Shown one piece after another: positions 12,801 to 26,415 of a DNA stretch of 64,000 nt. A model generated the notes under the pieces. That model searched no databases. It worked only from the letters and a program-made list of their open reading frames with translations, and was not told the DNA's origin. A program made the translations under genes and the position numbers. Numbering within the stretch: position 1 is the first letter of the stretch; each line of letters starts with the position of its first letter. Source of the stretch: Chromera velia (lineage: Eukaryota > Sar > Chromeraceae); NCBI GenBank assembly GCA_018398765.1, contig JAHBMJ010003070.1:1-64000 (forward strand), given 5' to 3'.

Positions 12801-15800
12801 ATTATCATTCAACAATCTGTTTCTTCCTCGGCCTGTCCCCCTGAATGTTGAGAGACAACCAATGCAACCCGACCCTTCGTGTGTGCAGGTGCAACGACGG
12901 TTACGCCCTCACGGCAGCTGTCGGGGCTTCCTACTCGATTGCGGACCCTGCAGGTACTTTCGTTAGTCCATCGAGGGGCGGCTGCACACAAAGAAAGAAC
13001 GGGAGGTCGGGGTAAAGGAATGACACCCAAAATAATTAATTGTGAAACAGGGTAAGTAAAACCAGAGCTGAAACTTTTTTCCAAGTCCTCTGCCTGTGCA
13101 GATCCATGTCGATGCATGTGCTTATTTACATGGATCCGGAGGAAAAGGGCATGTTAATTGCTCACCAAAGATACAGAAATTTAGAAAATGAACTTCCTTC
13201 ACAAATAATTGCCTGCAGGTTCCCACGATGATACCTGCACTCCTGGTGCCGTCGGAGTGGTCGCCTGGCCCCTCGTCGACGCCGGCACAGTGCCCACATG
13301 TGCAGGTCTGTCTGTCTGTCTGTCTGTCACTGGCAGTGAGTGGGTTGGCATTGACTAATTCGAGTTCAGTTGGGTCGAGCTCTCTGGTGTTCTTTGTGCC
13401 TTTGCTCTTCCACGATTTATTCAACTCGACCTTGCTAGGTTCTTTTTCTTTGAGGAGAGCTGTTCAGAGCTTGGCCGTGATTCAAGTCTTCGAGGGGACT
13501 TCCGGAGTTTTTTTTGGGTCTTTCAACGTTTCAGCAGCGTTTTATGACAGCAATGAGTATAGAAAGTGAATGCAAGTAAGACCGCTCGTCTCGATCAGCA
13601 CTTGAGCGAGGGATCGTTCGATGTCTCAAGCATTTGTTTGCATCGAGAAAAGTTTGGAGAATGTCGTAGATGCATTTTCTGTGATCTGTCTATGGCATGC
13701 AGCTGTGACCTGCTCGTCTTCTCTGAGTGCCCCCGGAAACGGAACCATCACCTACTCACCGTCCACAAGAGAGTACCCGGCAGTTGCAGGTCGGTCCGTA
13801 GGTCGGTCGGTAGGTTGGTCAGAATCAGCTAACAGGCAGGAAAGCTGAAGGCCCAGTGTCAATATGCAAATCTCGGCCAGGAAGCTTGAGAACTGTGCAC
13901 GTGTGACAAATATGTGAGAATGACGGAGCAGGCAAGTACCAAAAAAAACAATCACAGACTTGACACAGAATCCCACTTGAGAAAAATACTGTTCCAGGAC
14001 AGATGAGTATGACTCACACGCGCAGAATTACTCTTTTTCGATGCTTTGTATACATGCATGTTTGTGTGTGCAGCGTACGCATGCAACTACGGGTATACAC
14101 TCTCTGACCCCACATACTCAAGATCGATCGTCAACGACACGTGAGTCTGTCTGTCTGTCTGTCTGTCGTTTTGTTCGTCTTTTTGGTTTGTTTCTCTGTC
14201 TGTCTGTCTGTCTGTTTGTGTGTTTCTCTTCTCAATCAATCAGTCTGGGTCTTCGCGGTAGGGTTGAAGCATTTGTTGTGTAGTTGTTGCCAGCTCTCTT
14301 TCACAGAGGTTTCTCTTCACTCCTCCCTGCAGGATCACAGACACCTGCACCACAACGGGAGCAATCACAGCCAGCTTCAGTGCGGCAGGAACGGAACCCT
14401 CGTGTACAGGTCAGGTCATTCAGCAGGATGGTCGTGCTATCCCGAGATGGAATTATTATAATTCGATCAGGACGTGGAGGGATCTGTCCACCCTGTTGGA
14501 ACCTCAGAGTGCTGTAGTTTCGCGCTTTTCTCCCTCCTGTTTTGCAAAAACCAATAACGGGACGCGCATGCTCAATATTTTACTTACATACACCGTGAAT
14601 GCAACAAACCACCCTCAACCCACTTACAATGCCCCTCCCTTTTGCAGCCCACACATGCAACGACCTCGGCACTCTGGGGAACGGAACCATCACGTATCTT
14701 TCCGAAACGCAGGGGGCGGGGTCTCGGATGTTTCCAGCAAATGCAACCTTTCAGTCAGTCAGTCAGCTGGAAGGATCATGAAATTGACCAGCGGTGCAAA
14801 AAAGCGCTCACTCATATGCGCATGTGCACAGACAAGAACGCAGATTGATTAGGGGATGCAGGAAATATGACACAGCAAAACAGACGACAGTCCTGTTCAA
14901 CCGACACATTCGATCAGGAGGCTACGGTGGGTGCAAGAGGCCTCGTCATATCTTGCTGGCGTTCCTTTCAGTGACGTTTTCTGAGACTGACGTCGTTGTG
15001 CGTGATCCTCGTACGGAATGCCATTTGCATTGTAGATTGATTTTGGGGCTATATGCCGATCCCTACTGTATTGAAATCCACCCTGTCTATGTGCGTGCAG
15101 ATGCAACGACGGGTACCAACTGACTGCCCCCTCTGGTGCTCCCTATTCTCTTGCGGGCCTCACGAGCTACACTGACGCATGCCAGCTCGTCTCCAACAGT
15201 CCTGTATGGACAACAGAGACGTACACACCTACGTGTACAGGTAGGGAGGTACGGGAAAGGATTTTGGCTTCATGAAAACAGCAAAAGAAGCTGGATCTGT
15301 CGATAGTGCGTTGAAACCGAATTGACTGGCTGCTATTCCCTGGACCTCTTTGTTGAGGCCTCTCGAAAGCATGGATGAAGTAGATTGCATGCCTCGATAA
15401 ATCAATCTGCCGATTGATGTATCCTTCCTTTCTTTCTTTTTTCGTGTCCCTCATCAGTGTGTTCTCTTTCTTCTTTTCCTCTTTCCTCTTGAATGCAGCG
15501 GTCGCATGTCCCTCACTGACGGCTCCCACGAATGGTGTGGTGACAATCTCTAACTCGGGCACTTTTCCCACGTCTGCAGTGTATAGGTAAGTCTCGTCCT
15601 AGATCTCTGGAAGTGGGGAGGCCAGAGAGAGAAGGAAGGGAAAGAGGCTCTTTGTTGCCTTCCTGGGCCTTTCAGTCAGCCTACTTGTCTGCCTATCTGC
15701 GTTGTTTCAAAACAGTCTTGCTACTTCCCTGTTCCATGGGCGTCTCCTCGACAGTTCTGCGCTTTACACAGGACCCTGCTGTCTGCCTGACGTAGTAGCC

Positions 15801-17037
15801 GTTCTTTTTGTTTTCCTTTCCTTTTTTCTCTCTTTCTCTCTGCACAGATGTCCTTGGTCCCCCATCCCACGGCTCACATACTTTCCATGCATTTATGCGT
15901 AGAAACGAGACAGGGAAGGAAAACGGATCGCTCCTCAGCGGTCGACGTGTGACCATGCACAGGCAGCATCTTGGTGTCCATTGCTGCACGTAGATTTAGT
16001 TCCGTAGCGTGAGTGACTTTTCTCCACTGTCAATCTCTTTCTCCCACCCCATGCAACCCTTTGAGTGCAGCTGCAATGAGGGATACCAACTGACGGCGGC
16101 TGCTGGGGCAAGCTACTCGGTCCCGTCGGGTAGCTCTCCGACAGTGACAGACACCTGCAGCGCCACAGGCACAACGACCAGTTGGCCCTTTGTATCTCCA
16201 ACCGACTACTCGCCTACCTGTGAAGGTCAGACAGAGAATGCTTTGAGCCTTCTATTTGTGAAGATTGCTGAGTGCTGAATTTCTTTTTTCAGCAAAAGAC
16301 TCATTTGCCTGCGAAAGAGCGGAAAGGTGAAAGAATCTAGATGCGCGGAAGGACAACCGCTGGAGTGAGTGTCCCTTCTTCGCTCTACCCTTTCTCGTCT
16401 CTCTTGTTCTATTTCTCCTCTCTTTCTTGCGGAGACACTCGGAATCTTGACTCCCGACTCAACAAATGACTATTCTTTTACAGTAACACGTGGCCCTTTC
16501 CCTCTTCTTGCTTACTGTGTGAGCACTTTGGCTTCTTGAGGACCTCCGGGGAACCGCATGAATACGCACTTCAGTATACCCTCTCGGCAGAAAAAAAAAT
16601 GCGGTCCATGGTGAATTATCAGTTTCCCTTTTGTTCTACCGCAGCCGTTACATGCCCTTCTATGATCGCCCCAACCAACGGGACCGTCTCGTTTTCCCCA
16701 AGCACAAGGGTCTTCCCAGCAACCGCAACTTTTGGTTGTAATGGTCAGCTGAGTCTAGCTTCTTCTTTTTTCTCTCTTCTTTTCTGGAACTAGCCGTACA
16801 GAGGAGCTTTGTGACTTCTGTTCTGCATCCTCTTCTCTCCTCTTGAATCTTTCCCCATTTTTTTTTTTGCGTGAGTGCAGATGGGTACAACTTGACTGCA
16901 CCATCTTCAGCCTCCTGGTCAGTCAGTCCGTAAGCCAGACTTTGTCTATCACTTTCCCGTCTTTTCCATTGTTCGGACTCCTCTTTCTCTCTCTCTGTGG
17001 GGGGAGGGGGGAAGAGGGGGGGGGAGAAGCGCAAGAG

Positions 17038-17081
<44 letters not shown>

Positions 17082-20000
17082 GTGGAGCAGCACTGTCATG
17101 CAGTCAACCAAATGTCCCTGCCCTCTGCCTGATGCAGGAGCCCCACGTCCTCCTTCACCTACACGGACACGTGCGTTGGAAGCGGCACCAACACATCGTG
17201 GGTGACGGAAACTGAGGTCCCCACTTGCCCTGGTCTGTTTGTCTGTTTGTCTGTTTGCTTCTTTGATTGGCTCTTCTTCTTCTACTTGCTTGTATGCATT
17301 TTGTTTGCTCGCTTTGATTTTGATTCGGTCCGCTTTGCACAAAAATTTGCATCGTACTGATCCTCATTCAAGCTTTAAACAAGTACTGCCGCTTTTTTTT
17401 CTGCTCTTGTGCGCTGGTTTTGATTGATCCTCGAGACCTGCATCCTCCCATTGCACCCTCTGTGAGATCCGAGCCCTAGCGCTTCTAGTCGCTAAGTCTG
17501 GCCGCAACTCCCACATCCACTCCGATTCGACCTCTCCACGTCTCGACATGAATTCTGCCGCGTAACCCGACTGAAGTCTCCCTCGCTGTATTTTTGTTTC
17601 CCCCCCCATTCCTTCTTCAGGTTCCGAGTGCACTCAAATCGCCTCTTTCACCAACGGGATCGTCACCTACACAAGCACCACCGGCGGCACCGGCAGCACC
17701 GTCTACCCGGCAGTCGCAAACGTAACTTGTGAGTTTCTGTTTTCCTCCCGAGGCTTTTCAAACCAAATATAAATGCATTTCCCTTTCACCCTCAAACACC
17801 TCACGTGAGTGTGCCCTTGCGCTTTTGTGGTTGTGCCCATGTATGTTTTCATGTGAATGAAAACTTGATTCGGCATATGCGTGTCTGCATACATATATTT
17901 TCTTGTGTATGGATGTGCAAATATGCAAAAATGTTTTTTCGTACGCATCTGTGTAGTGAGGTGCTTTATTTTTAGACTATGCCGTGCCCTTTCTCTCCCT
18001 TTCAGGCGACTTGGGATACGAGCTGACCCCCTCTGTTGGTGCCTCGTGGAGTCGGGACAACACAACGAACACCTACCAGGACACCTGTACGCCCACTGGG
18101 TCGGGACCCGCAGTCAGCTTTCTTCTGACAACGACGGGAAACACTCCGCAGAGCTGCCAGGGTCAGCTGTTTGCAGTATAAGGACTTCTTTGTCCACTTC
18201 CGTCTCTTGTTCTGCTCCTGAGATGCCCTCTCCCATCACTCCCAAGTGCTTATTGCACTGCATTTGTGCATTTTCCCGGGATCGATTGAAATCGTTCTGT
18301 TGATGCGTGCAGCCTACACGTGTACCCAAAATCTGGTGGCCCCGGCGGCTGGCAGCGTGTCGTACACAGCACTCACGTACCCTGCAAGTGCCACCTATGT
18401 GAGTCAGTCAGTGAGGCGTTCGGTCATTCGAACTGTCCGTAAGCAAATTTCTCTCCTGTTCCCCTTCTCGTCCGGTGAAATTGCTCATCCTGTCTCTGTG
18501 GCTCTGGTGTGAACGGCCAAGATCGTCCTTTGCCTCCCTCGCTTACAATAGCGTCCATGCTCTTCTCCCATTTTTGGCTGTCTCCCGCTTTGCCTACAGG
18601 CCTGCGGCAATGGGTTCCAGCTGACTGCCCCCACAAACGCTTCGTATTCGATTGGGTCCTCCGATGCTTCATACGTGGACGCGTGCTCTCCCACAGCGCT
18701 GGATGTACGTGAGTCTCTCTCTTCTTTTGTTCCTTCTCATTTTTTGGTGGGAATGCTGAATCATGCGAAAGGTTTCTCAATTTTGTGTGCCACCAATGTG
18801 TTCGATGTGACAAACCGCCTGTTTATGAAAATGCGGATGAATCTGTCCGGCTTTTGTCAGTCTCTTCTTCTTGGATTCTGTCCATCGTTCCGTCTCGCAT
18901 TTATCATACCACCGAGATCTACGGCATGCCTCATCAAAACTGGCAGAACGATACCTCTCTGATCTTTGCATGTGTGTCGCTTGGTCCCGCCGTGCTTGCT
19001 TCATGCAGGCCACATACCCGACTAAAGACCAGGAGCCGGAATGCACACGTCAGTGAGAAAGAAAACATTTTAGGGTGCATGTGTACGGACAGAGAAAAGA
19101 TTGGTTGTTAGTCAACCACGAATGAAAAGGGAATAACACGATACATTTGTTCGAAGAGTTTATCCCGATTGATCATTTACTTTCTTTGGCCAATCGCTCA
19201 CTCTGTCCGTTACACGAAAGTGTCTCTGGTGCCTGTGTACAACACAGCACAATCCTGGCCGAGGTAGAGATATTTGAGTGTGTATGGCGTGTGAGACCAT
19301 TGTGCTCTATAGAGACATGGTAGTGTATAAAGAGTCTATGAACTCCTTCGTTCTTCTTGTACTTTTGTGTGCGTGCCTGTCAAATGGATATCTCTCAACC
19401 TGACTGTCTGTATGTACATCGATATTTACGTCTTCCAGCATCACTTGTCTCCTCTCTCTTCTGTGCAGTCCTAGAATGTCCAGACCTCGGCAACCTGACG
19501 GGGGGATCCATTGCCTACAACTCCATCAGCGTCAGCCCCGGCACTGGGTCGCGGCTCTTCCCGGCCACTGCCACGTACTCGTGCAACACAGGCTACACGC
19601 TGACTGCGGGTAGTTACCCTGCCAGTGTGTCCTCAGGAAGCTTCACAGACTCTTGCAGCGCCACTCTGAATGTTCTCACATGGGCTGCTGCGTCGGGACC
19701 TCCCACATGTGAAGGTCGGCATTCATTAATTTATGTTTTCTTGCCTTTCTTTGTACGTGGATGTGTGTGTGATTGTGGCGTCTGTCTAGTAGAGTTTGCA
19801 GAGGTGGTCCTGTGTGTCTCAATTTTCCTTCGCAAAGACCCTGTGATTTGTCTGTAACCCTCTATTTATGCCCAGCCTCTCAGCGTTAAGCAGAACTACT
19901 TTTCTTGTGGAAGAGAAGTACGGATTTCCAATCGTAGAATGAAGAAAGCGAGCCACTTTTGCATGAGTGCATTACCTGAATCGGTAATATATTTATCTCT

Positions 20001-23000
20001 TCTGCCTGCGTAAACTGCAGGCGAGACTTGTCCCTCGCTCTCTGCCCCCACGTACGGGCAAGTTGCCTTCTACAGCTCTGCGGTGACGGGAGGAGGCAGC
20101 TCGAGTATGAAGTTTCCTGTCACAGCCACGTACACGTGCAACGATGGTAGGTTGTGTGGAAGAGGTGGGGTGGAGGGGTTGGCGGTGCCTATAGTGGAAA
20201 GGAGTTTTTTCACCTGCTGCACAAATTCAGACGAATGGGACTTTGGGACTGCCTGTGATCGTAAATCTATTGAACTAATGTTTGTAGAGTCCCTAGGAGA
20301 TACTCAAGTGATGCAAAAAAAACCATTATAGATCAAGCAAATACACCTTGTTGTTTTCTAATGCCGAATCTTGCACTGTTGCTGCCTGCAGGATTTGAGA
20401 TGATTGGAAACTCCAGCGGGACTTACAACGTGACCAACAACACCCTCACCGACAGCTGTGCAGCCGCGCTGGTCTCGGGAAATCTGTCTTTGAGTTGGCC
20501 TACTGCGACTGCTCCTCCGACTTGTGAACGTGAGTGAGCATAGCGAAACAAAGTGAAAAACAAAACGTACAAAGTCCTGTCAACAAGTTTGTTCTTATTC
20601 ACCGATTGAGCACAGTGATCCCTCTCTATCGGGCTGCGTCGGCGAGCCCGTTAGCAAAGCTGCCTTTGCAGAGAAAGGTCAACGCGCGCACGGAACACAC
20701 AAGACACTGCGGAATGCACTTTTTTGTACATGACACAAAGTCACGTCTCGAAGAATGCCTGTAGCTTTTCTCGCCATTTTGTGGCCGCGAAGAGTCACAT
20801 ACATTTCGAAGAGTCACATACATGCACGCATCAACACATCTATGCAGCCATTTCGTGTCCTTCCACGATCTCGGCTCCCGGCAACGGCAGCATCCTCTTC
20901 CACTCCACCTACGGGGTAGGGCAGAAGAGTTTCCCCGCCAACGCCACCTTCAGCTGCAACGATGGGTACCAATTGACCTTCCCGCTTGGGGGGTCCTCGA
21001 CGTTCACTGTTAGCTCGGCCAACACATTCACTGACGTCTGTGTGGCATCGGGCACAACTTTATACTGGCCCACCGCGCAGGCGAGCGACATTCCCACCTG
21101 CGAACGTAAGCTACGTTTTGTGTCCCAGGAGAATGAGCGCTGGCTTCTCCCTGACTTCATTCGTCTTGTTGTTGCCTCCAACGATGTGTCGCTTTCTAAT
21201 TTGTTTTTGCTACTTTTCTCCGGTTTGGCTCTCTCTAGGTGCCTTCCTGTCGGCCTGCCGTCTTCTCTTCTTCCTTTTTTGTAGTCTAACGGTGCTCTGT
21301 TAGATTCCAGAGACTTGAGAAGAAAATATAAACGAATAAAGGTTCAGATTTTTCTCGGTGCTATTTCAGTTGTTGCCTGCAATCTTGCTGAATGTCACCA
21401 TGCATCCATGAGATAGATGACTTAATTCTGCACGCACGATGATCGACCGTCCGATCTGCTGATGATCGAATGGTTGCAGCGGTGACTTGTCCGAGTCTGA
21501 CAAGTCCGACCAACGGAGCTGCCTCCTTCTCTCCCACCTCGAGGCTGTACCCTTCAACGGTCACCTTCGGGTGCGACGACGGGTACCAGCTTGTGAGTGC
21601 CGACACCTCCAACTTCCCTGTCACTTCCAATCAGTACTCAGAAAGCTGCCAAGCAACGGGTGTCGTCAGCTCATGGAATGTGAATGGATCCATTTTCACA
21701 TGCAATGGTACGCCAGGAACGGTAGTTGGATTCTTTCTACGTGCTGCCTCTGCTTACCGCCTGTCTGCTGTCGGCATGAAGAACCGTGCACGCCCAGTTG
21801 TCCGGATTCTTCCTTTGTGCAATACAGCGTTTCAGCTCTCACTCAGACGTTTTGAGAAACTGAATTCGCAAACAGAAGAGCAAAATGTCAGTCAGCTTTG
21901 ATTCGGAATTTCTATCCTGCCGTTTTCATGTTCGACTTTTCCTTCACGCTGCTAATTGTTCTTCGGCAAACAAGTACAGATGGGACATCAATTTGCCCTT
22001 TTTCCTTTTGAGTGCAGCTGTCGACTGTCCTTCCCTCTCTGCCCCCACCAACGGGACCGTCAACGTGACCTCGACTGCTGGGGGTGTGGGGTCCTACACA
22101 TTCCCTGCTACGGCGGCCTATGCATGCAATGACGGGTACAACATGACCTCCTCCTCTGTGAGCATCACAAGTCAGTCAGTCGGGCAGTCAGCCTATGTGT
22201 GTAAACATGGATTATGTCGATATGAGCGTCCGAAAATGTCATGAGGAGACACATGGAAGGAAGTGAAAAGGAAATCAAGATCAGTGGGCACGAAGGGAGG
22301 GACTTTTGCCCCGCACAATAAGAGCAGATGCATGGAAGGAGGAATCCAAGATGCCCCGTACTCTCACACACTCTGCTGCTGCTGCTTCGTGTGCTCTTTT
22401 CGAGGCAGGTCTGCAATCACTGTCCCTCTCCCTCTGACGCACGCATGCAGGCAACACCTACACAGGAACCTGTCAGGCAACGGGGACGGCGACCTCTTGG
22501 AGTGGAGGGACGATGCCTGTCTCCTGTGGGGGTGGGTCCTTGTTGTGGGAAGGAACGATGAAGACTTTCTGTAGACTCCTGCCTGTATGCATGTCTCGTG
22601 TGTGACCAACACGCAGAAAACGAACAGAAAAAGAGAACAGTCAAAGTAGTTTCGTGCCTTCGATGACGATGTGGACTTGTTCTGCTTTTGTTCTTGTTTC
22701 ATGCGGTGTTTCACATCCCTCCTTCCTGCTCACGACTGTTGCATCTTCGCTTCTGTGTCGCTTTCATCGATCAACCAAACACCTCTTGGTCTTGCTTCAA
22801 AACATCTCGGAAGTGAAAGAAATCCTTCAATCCTTTCTTTTTGCTTAATTGTCTGTTTGCAGCCCTCGACTGTCCCACGACGATCTCTGCGCCCACCAAC
22901 GGACTCCTCACTTTTACCTCCACCGGCAGCAGCAGCAACACGATGACGTATCCCTCATTCGCAACCTACACGTCAGTCTGACAGTACACCAACACTAACC

Positions 23001-26000
23001 ATGCATACTTAGCATAGGGGGGACTAGCTACGAATTGCGTACCCGGCGTACAGGCGCACCCCGACCAAACTATAAAAATGATTACTACACTTTAGCCAAG
23101 CACGCATCCCAATATGGAGACAAAGGGACTTAAGGGAAGCAGGGATGTCCTCAATGATGAACTGTGCCTTCTTGCAAAGGCGGCCACCTGTGCTTCTGCG
23201 TCTCGATTTCAATTCTCTCTGTCTGTCTGTCCCCCTGCCTGCAGATGCAACATCGGGTACACCCTCACAGCGCACGGCTCTGCTTCCTACACGGTCACCA
23301 ACGGCACTACCCTGATGGACACCTGCGCTGCCAGCGGGACTTCTCTCTCCTGGCCTGCAATGAGTACCCAGCCAACATGCGAATGTGAGCCGAGATGAAG
23401 AGTCGTTGTCCTTCATGACCGTTATTTCATATTCCTCTTCACAAGTCCGTATGAGGATGCCAATCTTGATATGGAAAGCTGAGAGAATGGAGGCGCCTTT
23501 GCCAATCGCTTTCCTATTCTTTTTTTCTGCCTGTTGCAAGTTTCAGATCATCGGTAGGCTTCTTAACTTTCCCCACACGAAAGATATGTTTTTTTTTCGT
23601 CTCTTCTCATGCAGTGAGTGCCTGCGCTGCCCTGGACTATTTCCCTGCCACGAGCGTGCCTCTGACGGACTCAAACGGCAACACGGCGATCGTCAGAACG
23701 ACCACAGACAGCGATCTGACTGGAGTAACTGGGAGCACGAAGGAGGTGGCGTTCGCGTGCAACACCCCCGGGTGGGGGTCCATCACTTCTCCGAACACAA
23801 CACAGTACATGTGAGTGGGCTACAGGCGGGGGGTTGAAAAAGAGCTAGACAGACATGCAAATGAATAGAGGTGACTGATCAGACCCTTGAGTTGATCCTA
23901 GATTCAAATCCTGGGGTCCATGCGGATCGAAGCAACAGAAACTGTGTTTGTTTCGTTTGCTGGTGAGGAACGGACTGCGTTTGTCTGTTGCTTCCACTAG
24001 AGGGCAGACGCCTCATGCATATGAATATCAAAACTTGTGTGTCGATCGCGACACTGCCTGCAGCTGCACTGCACTGGCAGTGGCCTCTTCAGAGTGGCGA
24101 GTGGACTCTTCTGTCAACGCGACTCTGCCGTCTTGCTCGGGTCCGTCAGCCAATGGGGGGTGGGTGGGTGGGTGGGTACAGAAAACAAAAGAGCTGCGGG
24201 AGCTAGGCGGAATGGCTTTAGTAGGACTGATAAAAGAAATGGATCGGTTTTGATGTTTCGTCGTAGATACAGCGGCATCACGGGGAAATAAAAGGGTTTA
24301 CCTCTCCGATGGACAACACGAAAGAAGAGCCGAAGCACTTGGAAATTTGACCAGATGCATTTTATTTCTTCCCGGCACAGAGTGGCTGCCAGCTACAAAG
24401 AGATATGAGTTTGTTTATCGCTCTCTGTAAAAAATGTTCCATTCACGTAGGTCAATGCGAACTTAGTTTCATTGCGTGATAACCCTTCATGATACAGTTG
24501 GATAATGCATGCCTGCGTGACAATCCTTGGACGAGTTCTTTTTGTATCCGTTCTGGTCCTGTGACTGCAGACGTCGACGAGTGCAGCACCAGCATCCACG
24601 ACTGTGCCACCTTTGCCACCTGTACGAACAGCGTGGGTTCATTCACCTGTTCCTGTAACACCGGACTGACAGGAAACGGAACACACTGCTCGGGGCTCGA
24701 CAGCGGTCAAACGGTGTCGGACGTCGCGACAGGTCAGGGCGCAGTCAAGGGCGCAGTCTCCGTGAAGCACTTTGACAGGAATTTTCATATCTTTGTTGCC
24801 CTCCTTTGTGCTGCGTTGATATAGGGAAATGAAACTTTTTCCTCACAATATGCCGCTCTTCTCCGTACGCTGGTCTCTGTCTGCAGGCGACCCGGTCACA
24901 TACACCCTGACAGGGAGCAACCTGACCGCATCTGACCAGTTGTTGGTGCTTCTCGGCTCCTTCACTGACGATGTGGGGACCACCACGACGATCTCTTGCG
25001 GGACTTCTGACACGACGCTGGTGACGTCAACCAGTTCCACCACAGGGGACATCACGTGGGCGCGCCACTACTTGGGAACGCCGGGAGCAGTCAGCTCGTC
25101 GTCTGCTAGCTGGGGCAGCACATACAATGCCTCCATCAACGCACCGACAGATGGAACCTGGAGACTTTGCTTCTGCCCAGCGGCACTCGACTGCTCAGTG
25201 ACGGAAAACTATAAGTCAGTCCAGTGTACCGCCGGGAGGGAGGAAAAGAATTTTTCACACAAAAACGCATTCGACTGCGCGTACGTGCACGTATAATGTA
25301 TGGAATCGACTTAATTTGCGTATTGTATGTGCATGCATGCAGGTACGAGATTTCCTCTTTCGAGTCGAGGGGTCCCGAGTGGGATGACGAAGAGAACGCG
25401 CGTCCCGGGAGTTCTCTCTCTGTGAGGGTGACGGGAAGGGATCTGGACTCCACAAAGAACAAAATCTCGATTGTTGACTCCACAGTCGTCTGTGGAGGGA
25501 CTGGCACGACTGCAGCGACCTCACACGCAGATGTGACTGGGACCGCAGTTGTCGCATCTAGCGGTACGTTTTTCGCTTCTGTATCAATATGTTGTCACCT
25601 CTCGTTGGTTCACTGAGACACTTTGTATGTGCTCTGATGTGACTGCAATCAAATTCTGTCTTTTCTGCAGGTTGTACATTTTCATCGTCGTCTGGGTGTT
25701 GAGAATGTTTGTCGAAGTAAACGTCATATATGTTGCTGAATAACGTATTCATAATTGATGGATTGATCACTCTTGCGCGCTCGCATGGATCCTCTCCCCG
25801 GTTGCAGTTGTGGCCGGGAAGACGCTGTTGACTTTCTCTGGGTACACACTTGGAACGTCTGCAAGCGGAACTCTGAAGGTCAGTAGGTCTTCCATACCCA
25901 CAATAGATGCACGACTTTTTTCAACATTCGGTATGTGGAGTGTAAACGTGTTGCAAATGATGTAAATTGGAAGTCAGGAACAATTCCATACATGCACCCT

Positions 26001-26382
26001 GGATTCGTATTTGTTCTTAAAAGCGAACGATTTCCCTTTCTGTGTCATTCAGCATGAAGTTTGTGTGTGTGTGTGTGTGTGTGTGTTGGAGGGGCGGGGT
26101 CTTGTCATCTATCTGTCTGGCTCTTTACCCTCATTGTCTGGTTCACTGATTCACTGGATGGCGCTGTTACCGAATCACTACGCACGGTCTTCTAATTTTC
26201 TCTTGGTGCCCTCCTTTTTTTCTTCTTTTCTTCCTTGTCTCTCTCAGATCTGCTGGTGCTCCGGTACTGTGAGCGGCTGGACAGCGTGCAATGCCGATGA
26301 ACACTTTTCCGAACACATTGCGGACCTCTCGATTGGAGGTCGGCCCGCTTGCTTCTTCCTGTGAGACTTCGTGTTTTGGTTC

Positions 26383-26415
<33 letters not shown>

